From Wyeomyia smithii (lineage: Eukaryota > Arthropoda > Insecta > Diptera > Culicidae), in NCBI RefSeq assembly GCF_029784165.1, contig NC_073695.1, forward strand, positions 102,551,306 through 102,615,305: a stretch of 64,000 nt of DNA, read 5' to 3'. Shown piece after piece: positions 11,188 through 22,061 of the stretch. A program made the translations under genes and the position numbers. Below the pieces are notes generated by a model. The model worked only from the letters and a program-made list of their open reading frames with translations. It did not search any database and was not told where the DNA came from. How positions within the stretch are numbered: the stretch's first letter is position 1; every line of letters begins with the position of its first letter.

Positions 11188-12950
11188 TGAATAATATAAT
11201 AAATAATATCTGATGTGTATATTCCAATAATCCGCCATTCTTTGAAGCGGGGATCCACACTAAGATAACAAATGCTGCTCCTGAAAAGGGGACAGCTTCC
11301 TGTAAAAAAAACACACTGGTAGGATATTCGAAACATGCTTGCCACTAGCTAAATTTGGCCTGATCCTATCCAAATCAAAACGGGCACGTTCGTAACAATC
11401 GTCAACTGCCTTTGCCTGCTTGCCGGCCTGGTTAGCCTTCGGTGGGACGACAGGCTGTCGGTTGTTCGTAATCGTCATGTTTGCACAGAACCGAAAACCA
11501 ACACACAGTCGTTTTCCATTGCGGTCTTGATACGGGCAAAAAAAAAATGACTGAGTTTCTCGATGCCATGCTGTGGAATTTGCTCCATTTTTCTGTACAT
11601 ACCACCACGATTCAAGTTCCGCACATGAAGCATACAATTTTGCAGATTCTTCCGCTTGGCAGGACCAAGCTTATAAACATTGCGCCATGCAAGAAAATTT
11701 TCTGTTTGAATTCAAATTATAACCGATACGTGTTCAGGGTAACTAATAATCAAACTGCTCCCAATGATAAGCAACGTTTGAAGCATTGTTACCCCTTCGG
11801 TACCTCAGCAGCCAATTTGGTTGAAAGGATTCTGACGAAAAGCACAGAGCAAAGAGATCGCGCTCCGACTCCCCAAGAGAAGTGCAAACCAAATTATATG
11901 CTTCTCGTAGCAAAAAATGGCATTTTGTCGGTTAGGCTGCCACCGTCGAATCCTGTGGGTTTTCCGGGCTTTGTTTGCTCTGGCTTCGGTGCAATAGTGT
12001 CAATGTGCGGTTGCTAGTGCGAGCGAAGGACTGCGGATTCAAAGGCTAATCGATTGCAATACATACAATTGTTGGTCGGTCAGTCCATATGTCGGTCGAA
12101 CCGGTTTCCGCTAGAAACTCGATCACGTTCGAATTGAGGTTGACAGTGGTGATTGCCATGTCATGTCCGAGCCCTTCCGCTGCGAAACGTTTGTTGATGT
12201 TGGTGAATTATGGATATTTATTTCGTCACGTGACGTCCGACTGGTGCTCCATCGGATACTGGTGTGGTGGAAAATATGATGCGATTGGATGGGAATTCAA
12301 TTTGGGCTGTTTCCGGATGATTAAACATATGGCTATGAAATGGTTTGCAAATCACACTGATTGGTCTCTGGCGTGGCCAAAATTCCTAATCCATCAATAG
12401 GTTACGGCGTAGTTTATTCTGGTACACTCTCTGCTTTGAACATGTAACACCGAAAAGAGTAAATCAATAAAAAAGAACAAAATCAATTCGCAAATTCGTT
12501 TGGGGCAGCGCAAAAGTAAGAAACCCAAATGTCCATTTCTATTTTCGTTGACCCATCAGTTTTACAGCATAGCACCAAATCTCAATAAAAGATTTCATAT
12601 ACTTTGATATTTTATTAGAAACGAAAGCTTCCGCTCTCGCCACAGCAGGAAACCGTAACATAAAGGGACTTCCACCATTATTGCCCTAATTTTCATTGAT
12701 TGGTTTACCATTTAAAAGGTAGGAACCGGAATGAAGCACGTAATAGGGACCGTATTTTTTTGTGCTGGTTATTAAAAAAGTTTCAGTAACGACTGCAGTT
12801 GCAATTATGAGATGTTTGAAAGGATTGAAAATTCAACAAAGTTTTTTTTGAAATCGATTTTTCTCACAACTTCAAACTAACTCCTTCATTTTTTTTGTGA
12901 GAAACTAAAACAATTGTTAAAAACTAAGTGAAAAGTTTACATGTGTTTTG
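11188..12950. other. Unassigned region, no supported gene
   Basis: Two overlapping opposite-strand frames (11260-11637 minus, 125 codons; 11481-12017 plus, 178 codons) have no recognisable domain. The minus frame contains MTITNNRQPVVPPKANQAGK, basic and low in complexity, which is not enough for an assignment. 12089-12400 is another anonymous frame. Confidence 0.5.
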
Positions 12951-12974
12951 TGCGTTATTTACAAACAAACAAAA

Positions 12975-13690
12975 TGGTTTTTCGACGTAGGACTACGTCT
13001 TTCCGTAAGGGTCCATTTTGAGATTTCTCTCGCACCTTATGAAACGTTTTATATGTAGAATTTCAATTTTGTTTAGCAATGTAAAAATCGACACATTTAT
13101 GGTTTATGCATCATTCGATTCCTGTATTTTATGAGATCTGTTATTAGCATCAACAGAAGCATCCGCAGCAGTTCTCAAATATCTTTCGAGAGATAATACA
13201 TGTGAAGCACATACAACTATACACCTTTTTCAAGTTCCGCCATTCTCGCATCTACGTTTACGAAGCTGGTGGTTTTTTTTTTGACGTAGAATTACGTCTT
13301 ACGGCAACATATACAGGGGACCAATTTCATTACAGGGATCCAATTTCAAAAACCAAGAAAATCGAGAGCGTCACAAAAAATGTCCAATTCCAACCGTTTT
13401 ATGGTCAGTCAGTTTCCAACCGATTTTCGTCATTTTTGCAGTAGTCGATTGGAAAATCAACCAAGCACCCGTCCAAATGCAGAAAGTTGTAATCTGATTG
13501 TTCGAACGATTGTACTATTGAAAATTGTCAAGCCTTGTCGAAACGCAAATGTCGACCTCTGATTGGTCGCACAATGCTTCTTTCCTTAACAAGGTCGACT
13601 GAATATACCTAGTTGACTAAGAATGCGCGCTTTGTGTTTTATGTATAACTCATTCCATGATTGTGCCAATACCACACGGACGTTGGTTGC
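12975..13690 (+). repeat. GACGTAG(GA/AA)TTACGTC-type flanking repeat of histone relic
   Basis: Palindromic GACGTAGGACTACGTC occurs at about 12986, and TTACGTCTTACGGCAACATA at about 13289 recurs at about 15594. Each of the latter two is followed by AGGGG, then TCGAGAGCGTCAC and later CAGTTTCCAAC. These segments bracket the histone-derived pseudogenes, so they look like part of a duplicated locus unit. Confidence 0.5.
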
Positions 13691-13699
13691 TGATCGTGA

Positions 13700-13930
13700 A
13701 GAAGAAAGAGAAGCCGGGTTTCAATTTCTGGCTGATCGCGCTGGGCGCGTTGAAACTTAAGCACCTGACTATCTGGCAGCTGTTATGGAGTTTTCGGTAG
13801 CTGCAGAATTATTGGAAATGGCAGGCAATTCTACTAAAGAAAACGGGAGAACTAGAATCATCGGCGAATGGTTATCCGAAATGATGATAATTTAACAAAC
13901 TTGCCAGTTTGTTACTGTTGTCAAATATAT
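13700..13930 (+). pseudogene. Histone H2A pseudogene
   Basis: The frame starting at 13710 reads EAGFQFLADR, then a stop (13758-13760), then APDYLAAVMEFSVAAELLEM, AGNSTKENGRTRIIGEWLSE. This aligns with the H2A core (AGLQFPVGR ... APVYLAAVxEYLAAEVLELA, AGNAARDNKKTRIIPRHLQ). The loop around the AERVGAG segment is shortened. The frame ends at 13893-13895, and the shifted frame continues with DDNLTNL, matching the NDEELNKLL helix. The stop, deletion and frameshift make it a pseudogene. A histone-type stem-loop follows at 13932. It could be a diverged H2A variant relic rather than canonical H2A. Confidence 0.75.
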
Positions 13931-13931
13931 T

Positions 13932-13947
13932 AGCACCTTTTGGTGCT
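13932..13947 (+). terminator. Histone-type 3' stem-loop relic (H2A)
   Basis: AGCACC-TTTT-GGTGCT: a perfect 6-bp stem with a 4-nt loop, the geometry of replication-dependent histone mRNA 3' ends, placed a few tens of bases after the H2A pseudogene. The base composition of the stem differs from the usual GGYYCU type. Confidence 0.5.
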
Positions 13948-14469
13948 CCACAATTATGTGATTGAAGTAGTTAAGATTTTTTATCATGTGTAACAGACGG
14001 AAAACCGCAAATTTCAGCATTCGCAAGACAAGACAAGAAAAATTCAACATTGCCTCAAGAATGTGTTGGTGGCCGGTTGTAATATATACTTGTTCTAGTG
14101 CTGGATGGCAGCAGACAACAGAAATGCAGCACTTACGCTATCGCGTCTTAAAACAAAATGGTTATAGTTCGACATCACAGCAGAATTTCTACCTTCATAC
14201 TCATGTCTACCGTTGGCAGTATCAAACACGCAACAATCTGCTTCCATGCGACACGGGGACGGGAACATTTTTTCTTTCTAAGCCGCGCAACACGACACAA
14301 TACATGTTATTTCGTTGCCTTTATGATAGCTTTATCGGTCCGGTTCGACAGAATGTCCACAAGAAATCATTTTTGTACATCCGTGCTACGAAACTGAGGA
14401 AAAACTTTAAAACTAAAAATAAAGGCGGAGCTTATCAAATGATCGCTCGGAGCCAGAATGAATGAGATG

Positions 14470-14712
14470 TATTTTTTTTCGAACGTTGTAGAATGGTATA
14501 ACTGGAAATAATTTAGTCACACCTATTTTTCCAGTTATCCCATTCCACAACGTGCGAAAAATCTATGTCAGAGCGGATATCGCGCGCTATCTGTACCATG
14601 AAGCATTTATGCGATAGTTGAATGAAATTTGCAACTGCAGCAACCAGACTTTTTCAAGGCTACTGAATGTATTTGGAAGAGCATAATGAATGGTTATTAC
14701 TAAACTGCAACT
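14470..14712. repeat. Direct repeat copy 1 (about 240 bp) with hairpin
   Basis: Nearly identical to 15366-15594. Contains a palindrome (14478-14558) with arms GAACGTTGTAGAATGG... and the inverted ...CCATTCCACAACGTGC. It is followed by ATGTCAGAGCGGATATCGCG, GCAACTGCAGCAACCAG and TGGTTATTACTAAACTGCAA. Copy 1 has about 12 extra bases in the hairpin loop. Confidence 0.85.
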
Positions 14713-15015
14713 TTGATTGCAGTTTAATGCTGCTGCAATTGCGCAGCAGTGTGATGTATATTACGATTCATTGATACTGTGCATTACAAGCGGTATATGC
14801 GAAACAAATCCGATTCCAAACAGAAAACTTCAGCAAGTTCTGCTCACGGTGCTGAGTCCGTTTTAGAAAATTCATAACACTTCATTAACAAGGATGTAAC
14901 GTCTTGAAGAAGACGGTGATTGCTTGACATCACAGCGTAATTGCGACTCTTAGATCCGACACGAGAACGGGAATATCTTCTTCCTTCAAGCCGTGCAACA
15001 CACGATACATGTTAT

Positions 15016-15040
15016 ATTGTTGCCTTTATTAGGCAACAAT
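15016..15040 (-). terminator. Perfect 10-bp hairpin at end of H2B relic
   Basis: ATTGTTGCCT - 5-nt loop - AGGCAACAAT. It overlaps the H2B relic's stop codon. Stem and loop lengths differ from the histone 6/4 geometry, so the function is uncertain. Half of it survives at about 14311-14325. Confidence 0.4.
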
Positions 15041-15250
15041 AGATTGACAAGAGGAATGTAACAATTTACTTGGATCAGCAAACGTACGGAGTTTGAACTT
15101 TGCGGCAAGTGTAATAATAGAACGTTTGTTGTAATCCGCCAAACGGGAAGCAACCGAAAATGTTTCTCCTTACAACGAGGTTTGACTATAGTAGGTTTGA
15201 CCTGTTGTGACAAATTTCCTGGCTCCTTTGTCGCTTGTCTCTGGTGCCAT
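15029..15250 (-). pseudogene. Histone H2B pseudogene
   Basis: The minus-strand ATG at 15250 starts MAPETSDKGARK, matching the H2B N-terminus (MAPKTSGKAAKK). The frame meets TAA (15170-15172) and then, still in frame, reads VASRLADYNKRSIIT, matching the H2B alpha-C approach (EASRLAHYNKRSTIT), before ending at 15029-15031. The whole histone-fold centre (IYKVLKQVHPDTG to NDIFERIAAE) is deleted and the tail has drifted. A TATA element lies about 75 bp upstream. Both blocks being in one frame on one strand makes a chance match very unlikely. Confidence 0.8.
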
Positions 15251-15322
15251 CTCAATGATGATACATTTGTTGGAACGTACACAGTTGACGATAAAATAAT
15301 GCGCTTTCACGCTCAAAATTCG

Positions 15323-15330
15323 CTTATATA
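15323..15330 (-). promoter_or_regulatory. TATA box of H2B relic
   Basis: GGTATATAAGCG on the minus strand, about 75 bp before the H2B-like ATG, the spacing usual for insect histone genes. Confidence 0.5.
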
Positions 15331-15365
15331 CCGACAAGCTGTGAGGAGCGTAGCCCATCCTCCTT

Positions 15366-15594
15366 TTTTCGAACGTTGTAGAATGGTATAACTGGAAATA
15401 ATTATTCCAGTTATCCCATTCCACAACGTGCGAAAAATCTATGTCAGAGCGGATATCGCGCGCTATCTGGACCATGAAGCATTTATGCGATAGTTGAATG
15501 AAATTTGCAACTGCAGCAACCAGCCTTTTTCAAGGCTACTAAATGTATTTGAAAGAGCATAATGAATGGTTATTACTAAACTGCAACTTAGAAT
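15366..15594. repeat. Direct repeat copy 2 with hairpin, upstream of H2B relic
   Basis: Second copy of the 14470-14712 repeat, about 890 bp away. Hairpin 15368-15434 has arms of about 32 bp and a minimal loop. In this copy the H2B pseudogene and its TATA element lie just to the left on the minus strand. In copy 1 the corresponding H2B segment has been lost and only flanking similarity remains (14150-14330 versus 14900-15030). Confidence 0.85.
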
Positions 15595-16072
15595 TACGTC
15601 TTACGGCAACATATATAGGGGTACAAATTGTAAAACCGAAAGCATCGAGAGCGTCACGAATATTGCCTACTTTCAAAAGTACTAAACTCAGCCAGTTTCC
15701 AACGGATTCCGTTTATTTTTAAAGCAGAAATAATATACGAAAGATATACGGAAAAATATATCGCTTCACACCATTAAAATGATTAACCCTAATCGAGTGT
15801 ATTTCCAAAGCAATTGCAAACAATTATTGACATAAGACAGGCTGTCGTAATTCTACGTTAACCTTGCGGTCGTTTTTTATAAACAACCTCTTCCACTTTT
15901 TCTCTTAGGTAATGAAAACGACCAGCTACGCTTCTTTCTGCCAAGTGCATTCTCGTCATTCATCAATCGAATGCGAAAAAAGCAACATCAGCCAGTAGCC
16001 TCAACCAACTAAGAGTTAAATTGAATTTTCTATTTAGTCCGGTAGGCATCACACAGTACCGTTCGGATTGGC

Positions 16073-16080
16073 TATATAAG
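16073..16080 (+). promoter_or_regulatory. TATA element of a coding-less histone-like unit
   Basis: GGATTGGCTATATAAGC: an inverted CCAAT (ATTGG) directly before TATATAAG, resembling histone core promoters. No histone frame follows, but a histone-type stem-loop lies about 220 bp downstream, so the coding part appears lost. Confidence 0.4.
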
Positions 16081-16296
16081 CTCTTCGTGAAGTGTGTTTT
16101 TGTCTTAAACGGACATCATTTCTAGATTGAACAACCATCTTCTGCTGTTGGTCGCGACACAGCAGAAGACAGTTTCCAACTATAGAATAGAATAGGCTGC
16201 AGTGAACGTAGCAGAAAAAGTGCTCATTAATTACTAACCGATACGAAATTCGTTTTTTTTTCAATGATTGGGGGATAATTGTTTCTATACAACCAC

Positions 16297-16312
16297 TGTC
16301 CTTCTCAGGACA
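16297..16312 (+). terminator. Histone-type 3' stem-loop, copy 1
   Basis: TGTCCT-TCTC-AGGACA followed by AACAAAT: 6-bp stem and 4-nt loop of UYUC type, close to the histone mRNA consensus that binds SLBP. Confidence 0.55.
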
Positions 16313-16443
16313 AACAAATCTACAATTAAAAAGTTAATGAATTTTCTCTTGTGGTTATACAAATAGTGGTATAGACCAAATTGCCACAAGCTCGAAGAAA
16401 TATTCTTTCTCTTGTGGTGGTAATAGCCCGAGCACTGGCACAC

Positions 16444-16459
16444 TGTCCTCTACAGGACA
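16444..16459 (+). terminator. Histone-type 3' stem-loop, copy 2
   Basis: TGTCCT-CTAC-AGGACA, the same stem as at 16297 with a changed loop. Both copies are followed by similar text (AAATAAGATTGAAAATTGAA versus CAAATCTACAATTAAAAAGT), so the segment was duplicated. Confidence 0.5.
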
Positions 16460-17014
16460 AATAAGATTGAAAATTGAAGAGTTGATTTGCTCCTTTCTTT
16501 TTTTTTCCCATATCATTTATTTGATATGGCACAAATACAATTTAATGTTTAACGGCGCCAATTATATCTGAAGACTTAAAATCTTAAAGCAAATTTTTTA
16601 TCCTAGCTGCCGACTACGAGCTGAAATTAAGTCTATCTTAAAACTAGGATGTATTTTTCAATCACTGTTTTGTAGTTCGATGGTCGTCTGATGCTCTTCG
16701 AATGGCCATGAATATGCAGCATGTATGGATTTGTTCTGCTGAGCCACGATGTCATGAGCTGGAAGAGGGGCTTGTAATTCTCGGGTCCTGAAGGTATTGT
16801 GCGGGGGCTAGTTGCTGGTTATGGTTCGTTGTTGTTGTTCGCTGGTGTTCAAGTGGCCTATGGTATGTGCCGCTGAGCCAAGATATCACTGAAGGCCTCG
16901 GGTTCTCAGGTCCTGGTGAATTCGTGTGGGGTGCAGTTGTTGATTCCAAAACCTCTGCTTAAGGTTCAAACGTGTTCTTGTCGTTTTGTTGGGTGTAGAC
17001 GGAGGGGAACGGGA

Positions 17015-20000
17015 CTAGACTGGGGCATGGATGGATTTTAGGAAAATGTATATAAGGGTCATGTAGGGTATGTCACGGCTCGCCAAGACATCACGAACAG
17101 GAACAGCTGGCCGTCTACCTCCGGCCTGAAGGGAAGCTACTAATTTAGACCTGGCGTCACGGTGGACAGGGCATGACCAAACAACGTGCTATATGTCGTG
17201 ATAACCTTCACCACAGGAACAGATACCGCTTTCTCCGAGCCCAATACGACGGAGATGCGCATCAAATCTATAGTGATTGGACATAAGCCGAGACATCACG
17301 CAAATGAAATCTCGACCTACATCCAACCCCTTGAACCACGGACTCGTCGATACCTTGGGTATAATGGAATGTAACCACCTTCCCAGTTCCCCTCTGGTCC
17401 AAGAATTTTGCCAACTGATGATCGTATTCTGACGTACAAATGCAAAAAATTCATTAAAAGCAATTGGTCTTTCATAAATTTCACCGTTTGTAGCGCCCAC
17501 CTTAGCCAAAAAGTCCGCTTTCTCATTGCCCGGTATCGAGCAGTGAGAAGGGACCCACACTAAGGTAATCTGAAAAGATTTTTCGGATAAAGCACTCAGA
17601 TGTTCCCGTATTTTCCCCAGGAAATACGGAGAGTGCTTAACATCCTTCATCGATCGGAGAGCCTCAATGGAACTGAGACTATCCGTGAAGATGAAATAAT
17701 GGTCCGTGGGCATTTTTTCGATGATCCCTAGGGTGTACTGAATTGCAGCTAATTCTGCGACGTAAACAGAAGCAGGATTATCTAGCTTATGGGAGACGGT
17801 TAAATTGTTATTGAAGATACCGAAGCCAGTGGACTCATCGATAAGTGATTCGTCAGTGTAGAACATATTGTCGCAGTTGATGTTTCGATATTTATTGGAA
17901 AAAATTTTGGGGATCTGCTGCACGCGTAAATGATCCGGGATTCCACGAGTTTCTTCTATCATGGATGTATCGAAAAACACAGTAGAATCAGAAGTATTTG
18001 ATAAGTCGACACGATTTGGAATATTCGAAGAAGGGATAATATTTTGGGACATGTGATTGAAATACAATGTCATAAAACCGGTTTGAGAATTAAGTTCGAT
18101 TAACCTTTCAAAATTTTCAATCACGGGACGGTTCAAGACCTCACATTTGATTAGAATACGAGAAGACAGGCTCCAGAAGCGGTTTTTCAATGGTATTACT
18201 CCAGCTAAGACCTCCAAACTCATCGTATGGGTCGATTGCATGCAACCCAAGGCGATACGCAAACAACGATATTGTATTCGCTCCAGTTTGATCAAATGTG
18301 TGTTTGCTGCGGAGCGGAAGCAGAAACACCCGTACTCAATTACCGACAATATGTTTGTTTTGTAAAGCCTTATAAGGTCTCCCGGGTGTGCTCCCCACCA
18401 TGATCCGGTTATTGTACGAAGAAAATTCACTCTTTGTTGGCTTTTTTTCATCAGATACCTCACGTGACAACCCCAGGTGCCTTTAGAGTCGAACCAGATA
18501 CCAAGATATTTGTGTACCAAAACCTGAGAAATTTTACCCATTAATTGTGTTTGAAGCTGAGCAGGTTCATGCTTCCTAAAAAAACTACTATCTCAGTCTT
18601 CTCCGGAGAGAATTCGATACCTAGCTGTAGAGCCCAAGCAGACAAATTGTCCAAGGTATCTTGCAATGGTCTTTGCAAATCGGCAGCTTTGGCTCCTGTA
18701 ACAGAAACCACGCTGTCGTCTGCAAGTTGTCTTATCGTGCATGAATTTGCCAGACATTCGTCGATGTCATTTACATAAAATTTGTAAAGAAGGGGGCTTA
18801 AACATGAGCCCTGGGGAAGACCCATGTAGCTAATTCGAAAAGTTGCCAAATCGCCATGCGTAAAATGCATGTGCTTTTCGAACAACAAATTGTGCAAAAA
18901 ATTGTTCAAAATTGGAGAAAATCCTTGTCGGTGAAGTTTGCCCGAAAGAATGTCAATAGAAACGGAATCAAAAGCCCCCTTAATGTCCAAGAACGCAGAC
19001 GCCATTTGTTCTTTGCGAGCATACGCCAGCTGGATATCTGTTAAAAGCAACGCAAGACAATCATTCGTCCCTTTGGCACGGCGGAAACCAAATTGAGTAT
19101 CTGACAGTAGACCATTTGATTCGACCCAGTGGTCTAAACGACGGAGTATCATTTTCTCCATCAATTTCCGGATACAGGATAGCATTGCAATCGGCCTATA
19201 GGAGTTGTGATCAGAGGCTGGTTTTCCCGGTTTTTGGATGGCGATCACCCTCACTTGCCTCCAATCCTGCGGTACAATATTTTGCTCCAGGAACTTATTG
19301 AACAAGTTCAACAAGCACCTCTTGGCATTGCCGGGTAGATTCTTCAACAAGTTGAATTTGATTCTATCTAACCCAGGCGCGTTATTGTTACAGGACAGGA
19401 GGGCAATTGAAAATTCTGCCATCGTAAAAGGTGATTCTATCGCGTCGTGGCTCGGAGACGCATCGCGAACAATGTTTTGCTCAGGAACAGAGTCCGGACA
19501 TACTTTCCTGACAAAATCAAATATCCACCTACTTGAAGACTCTTCGCTTTCGTTGACCGTTACGCGATTCCGCATTCTTCGGGCTGTGTTCCAAAGAGTG
19601 CTCATCGATGTCTCCCTCGACGTCTCGTTCACGAACCGACGCCAATATCCGCGTTTCTTTGCTTAAGCCAAGCTTTTAAGCTTAGTATCGAGCTCCGAAT
19701 ACCGTATATAGTCGCCAGGTATACCTTTCTTCTGATAGGCCAAAAACGCGTCGGATCTTTGCGTGTAGACATCGGAGCACTCTTGGTCCCACCACGGAGT
19801 GGGAGGCCGTTCTTTGATCGTTACGCCGGGATATTTCTTCGTTTGGGCTTGCAACGCGGCGTCGAGAATCAAGCCCGCGAAGAGGTTGTTTTCTTCAAGT
19901 GGTGGATGATGTTGAATCGACTCGACAGCTTCTGAAACCATTTCCTCGTATAACTTCCAATCAACATTCCGTGTGAGGTCATACGGGATGTCAATTGGCC

Positions 20001-20697
20001 GCATGCGAGTTGACCCGTTGGTAATTGAAATAAGAATAGGCAAATGGTCGCTACCGTGAGGATCGAGGATTACCTTCCATGTGCAATCCAACCGTAGCGA
20101 CGTCGAACATAAAGAGAGATCCAAAGCGCTTGGGCGCGCTGGAGGTTTCGGGACACGTGTCATTTCACCGTTGTTTAGAATAGTCATGTCGAAGTTATCG
20201 CAAAGGTTATAAATTAAAGAGGAGCGGTTATCATTAGAAGGGGAACCCCAAGCCACGCCATGAGAGTTAAAGTCTCCCAAAATCAAGCGTGGCGAGGGAA
20301 GAAGTTCTATTAAATCAAAGAGCAGCCGTTGCCCAACCTGTGCTCTGGGAGGAATATATATTGAGGCAATACAAAGCTCTTTACCTTGTATTGTCATTTG
20401 ACATGCGACAGCTTCGATGCCTGGAATCGAGGGGAGGTTAATACGATAGAAAGAATAGCACTTTTTAATTCCTAGAAGTACTCCTCCATATGGGGTGTCT
20501 CGATCAAGGCGAATAATATTAAAATCATGGAAGTTTAGATCAGTATTCGAAGTTAGCCAAGTTTCACAAAGGGAAAATGCATCGCATTTGTTTTTATTTA
20601 TCAAAACTTTAAACGAATCACTTTTTGGTAAAATACTTCTACAATTCCACTGTAAGACAGAGATAGAATCCTTCACATAAGCAGATGAATTAGGCAT
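17015..20697 (-). pseudogene. I-like ORF2 polyprotein: endonuclease, RT, RNase H
   Basis: Endonuclease: LQWNCRSI, the catalytic SLCETWL, GDFNSHGVAWGS and DPHGSDHLPI (20690-19990). An in-frame TAA lies at 19663-19665. RT: SYRPIAMLSC, FLDIKGAFDSV, GLPQGSCLSPLLYKFYVNDI and LADDSVVSV, with Leu in place of the usual Tyr before ADD. A frameshift in an A7 tract (18578-18584) separates this from the next block (QVLVHKYLGIWFD). RNase H: FYTDESLID, AELAAIQYTL, FTDSLSSIEAL and WVPSHCSIPGNEKAD. A third premature stop (17189-17191) truncates CSCGEGYHDI; the frame then stays open to TAG at 17015-17017, including HVVWSCPVHRDARSKLV. Function is clear from motifs; the copy is dead. Confidence 0.85.
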
Positions 20698-22061
20698 CGA
20701 AGAATACGATCGCTGCAAGGAGGGGCCATTGAGCAGTCAACTGCTTCAAAAATGTTCTAACTGTTGGGAGGAATGCTGTAAGAAAATCTTTTATTGGATC
20801 GGGTACATTGAAAGTTTGAAAAATCCAGTCCACAATGTCAGAAAATTTCACCAGTCCAGCATTTGATTTTTCAACTGGATGTGCAAAAGGAACAACTGGG
20901 GTTTTAGATGTTCCAGGAAGTGCTGGGAACTCCTTCTGGGACTTTAAATTTGCAAGCCCAGGAGGGATTTGCTTCCGTTTTTCCGCTGCACTTTTAGGTT
21001 TGTTTGTACCATTCATTTCACTTTGGGAAATCTTAGGACCTTTTCGGGGAAGTTTAGGAGAGGAAATATTTTTCCTCTTTCTAGACTCCCCAGGATTGGC
21101 ATAAGATGTTCCCGCTGGTGAATCGTCAGAATCGGTTTCATCAGAGGACAACAGATCAAAGGGGTTCGAAGTAGCGAGAGAAGTGGTAACGGTCTTCTTC
21201 AGCATGTCAGCGTAGGAACGCTTTGAACGCTCTTTGAGAGACCGTTTTATTTTATCCCTGCGCTGCATGTACACCGCACATGTCGAGAGCTCATGCAGAT
21301 TCTCCCCGCAGTGAATACACATTACAGCGTTAACACTTCAAGAATCTTCCGCATGAGTCTCCCCACACTTGCCACAACGTGCCTTATTGCAGCAGTAGGC
21401 GGCTGTATGGCCTAACTGCTTGCAATGAGTGTAGTTCATGACGCGGGGAACGTATAGCCTCACAGGGAGACGAACCCGGTGGATCGAGATGTGGCTTGGT
21501 AGTGCAGACCCGGCGAACGTAACTCGAAACGAGTCTGACGGAGTGTAAACTTTTTTGTCACCGACGATCGATACCGACCGCAATTGCTTGCAGTCAAGCA
21601 CCTTCACATCGGGACATGTGTTGATTTTAAAGCACCCTTTAGCACTTTTCAATATACACTCGACGGACAGACTCGAATCGGTCACGACACCGTCGATCTC
21701 CACATCTCTAGCGGGTACATAGACACGGTATTCCCGTGTAAAAAGCTCGGAGCAAGCTATATCGTTGGCCTCTTTAAGGTCATTGACCACGACACGGAGC
21801 TTGTTCGGCCTGATTTTTAAAATTTCAGTCACAGCTTTAAAGTGTGACGTCAGGTCTTTCGAAATCTGTAGAATGTTTAAAGATTTCGATTTCGGCCCCG
21901 CTTTAGGCCTGAGGTAAACTGCCACCGGAAGAGTCGATCCATCTGGATACAATCTGACACGTGGGGGAGCTGAGGAATTAATATTAGGAGGGGGGGGCAG
22001 GAGGGACAGGGTCGAGGGGATTCGAGGATGGAGGTGCGGGAGGTGGGGGGTCTACATCCAT
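20690..22061 (-). pseudogene. I-like ORF1, zinc-knuckle nucleic-acid-binding protein
   Basis: The ATG at 22061 opens a Pro-rich N-terminus (MDVDPPPPAPPSSN). A G8 tract (21990-21997 on the plus strand) shifts the frame into a stop; the main frame resumes before RLYPDGSTLPVAV. Three CCHC-type knuckles follow. The first has Tyr for its first Cys (YTHCKQLGHTAAYC). The second, CGKCGETHAEDS, ends in TGA (21338-21340) exactly where the last Cys belongs. The third, CIHCGENLHELSTC, is intact. A Ser-rich basic region (SRKRKNISSPKLPRKGPKIS) and a hydrophobic C-terminus follow. All pieces apart from the G8 shift are in one frame. The knuckles would coat element RNA. Confidence 0.8.

Noticed and set aside
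11260..12017. Overlapping 125- and 178-codon frames as host genes
   Set aside because: No recognisable domain, opposite strands over the same DNA, no splice or start support.
16073..16312. A functional small histone gene between TATA 16073 and the stem-loop 16297
   Set aside because: No histone-like frame exists in the 220-bp interval; treated as a unit whose coding part is lost.
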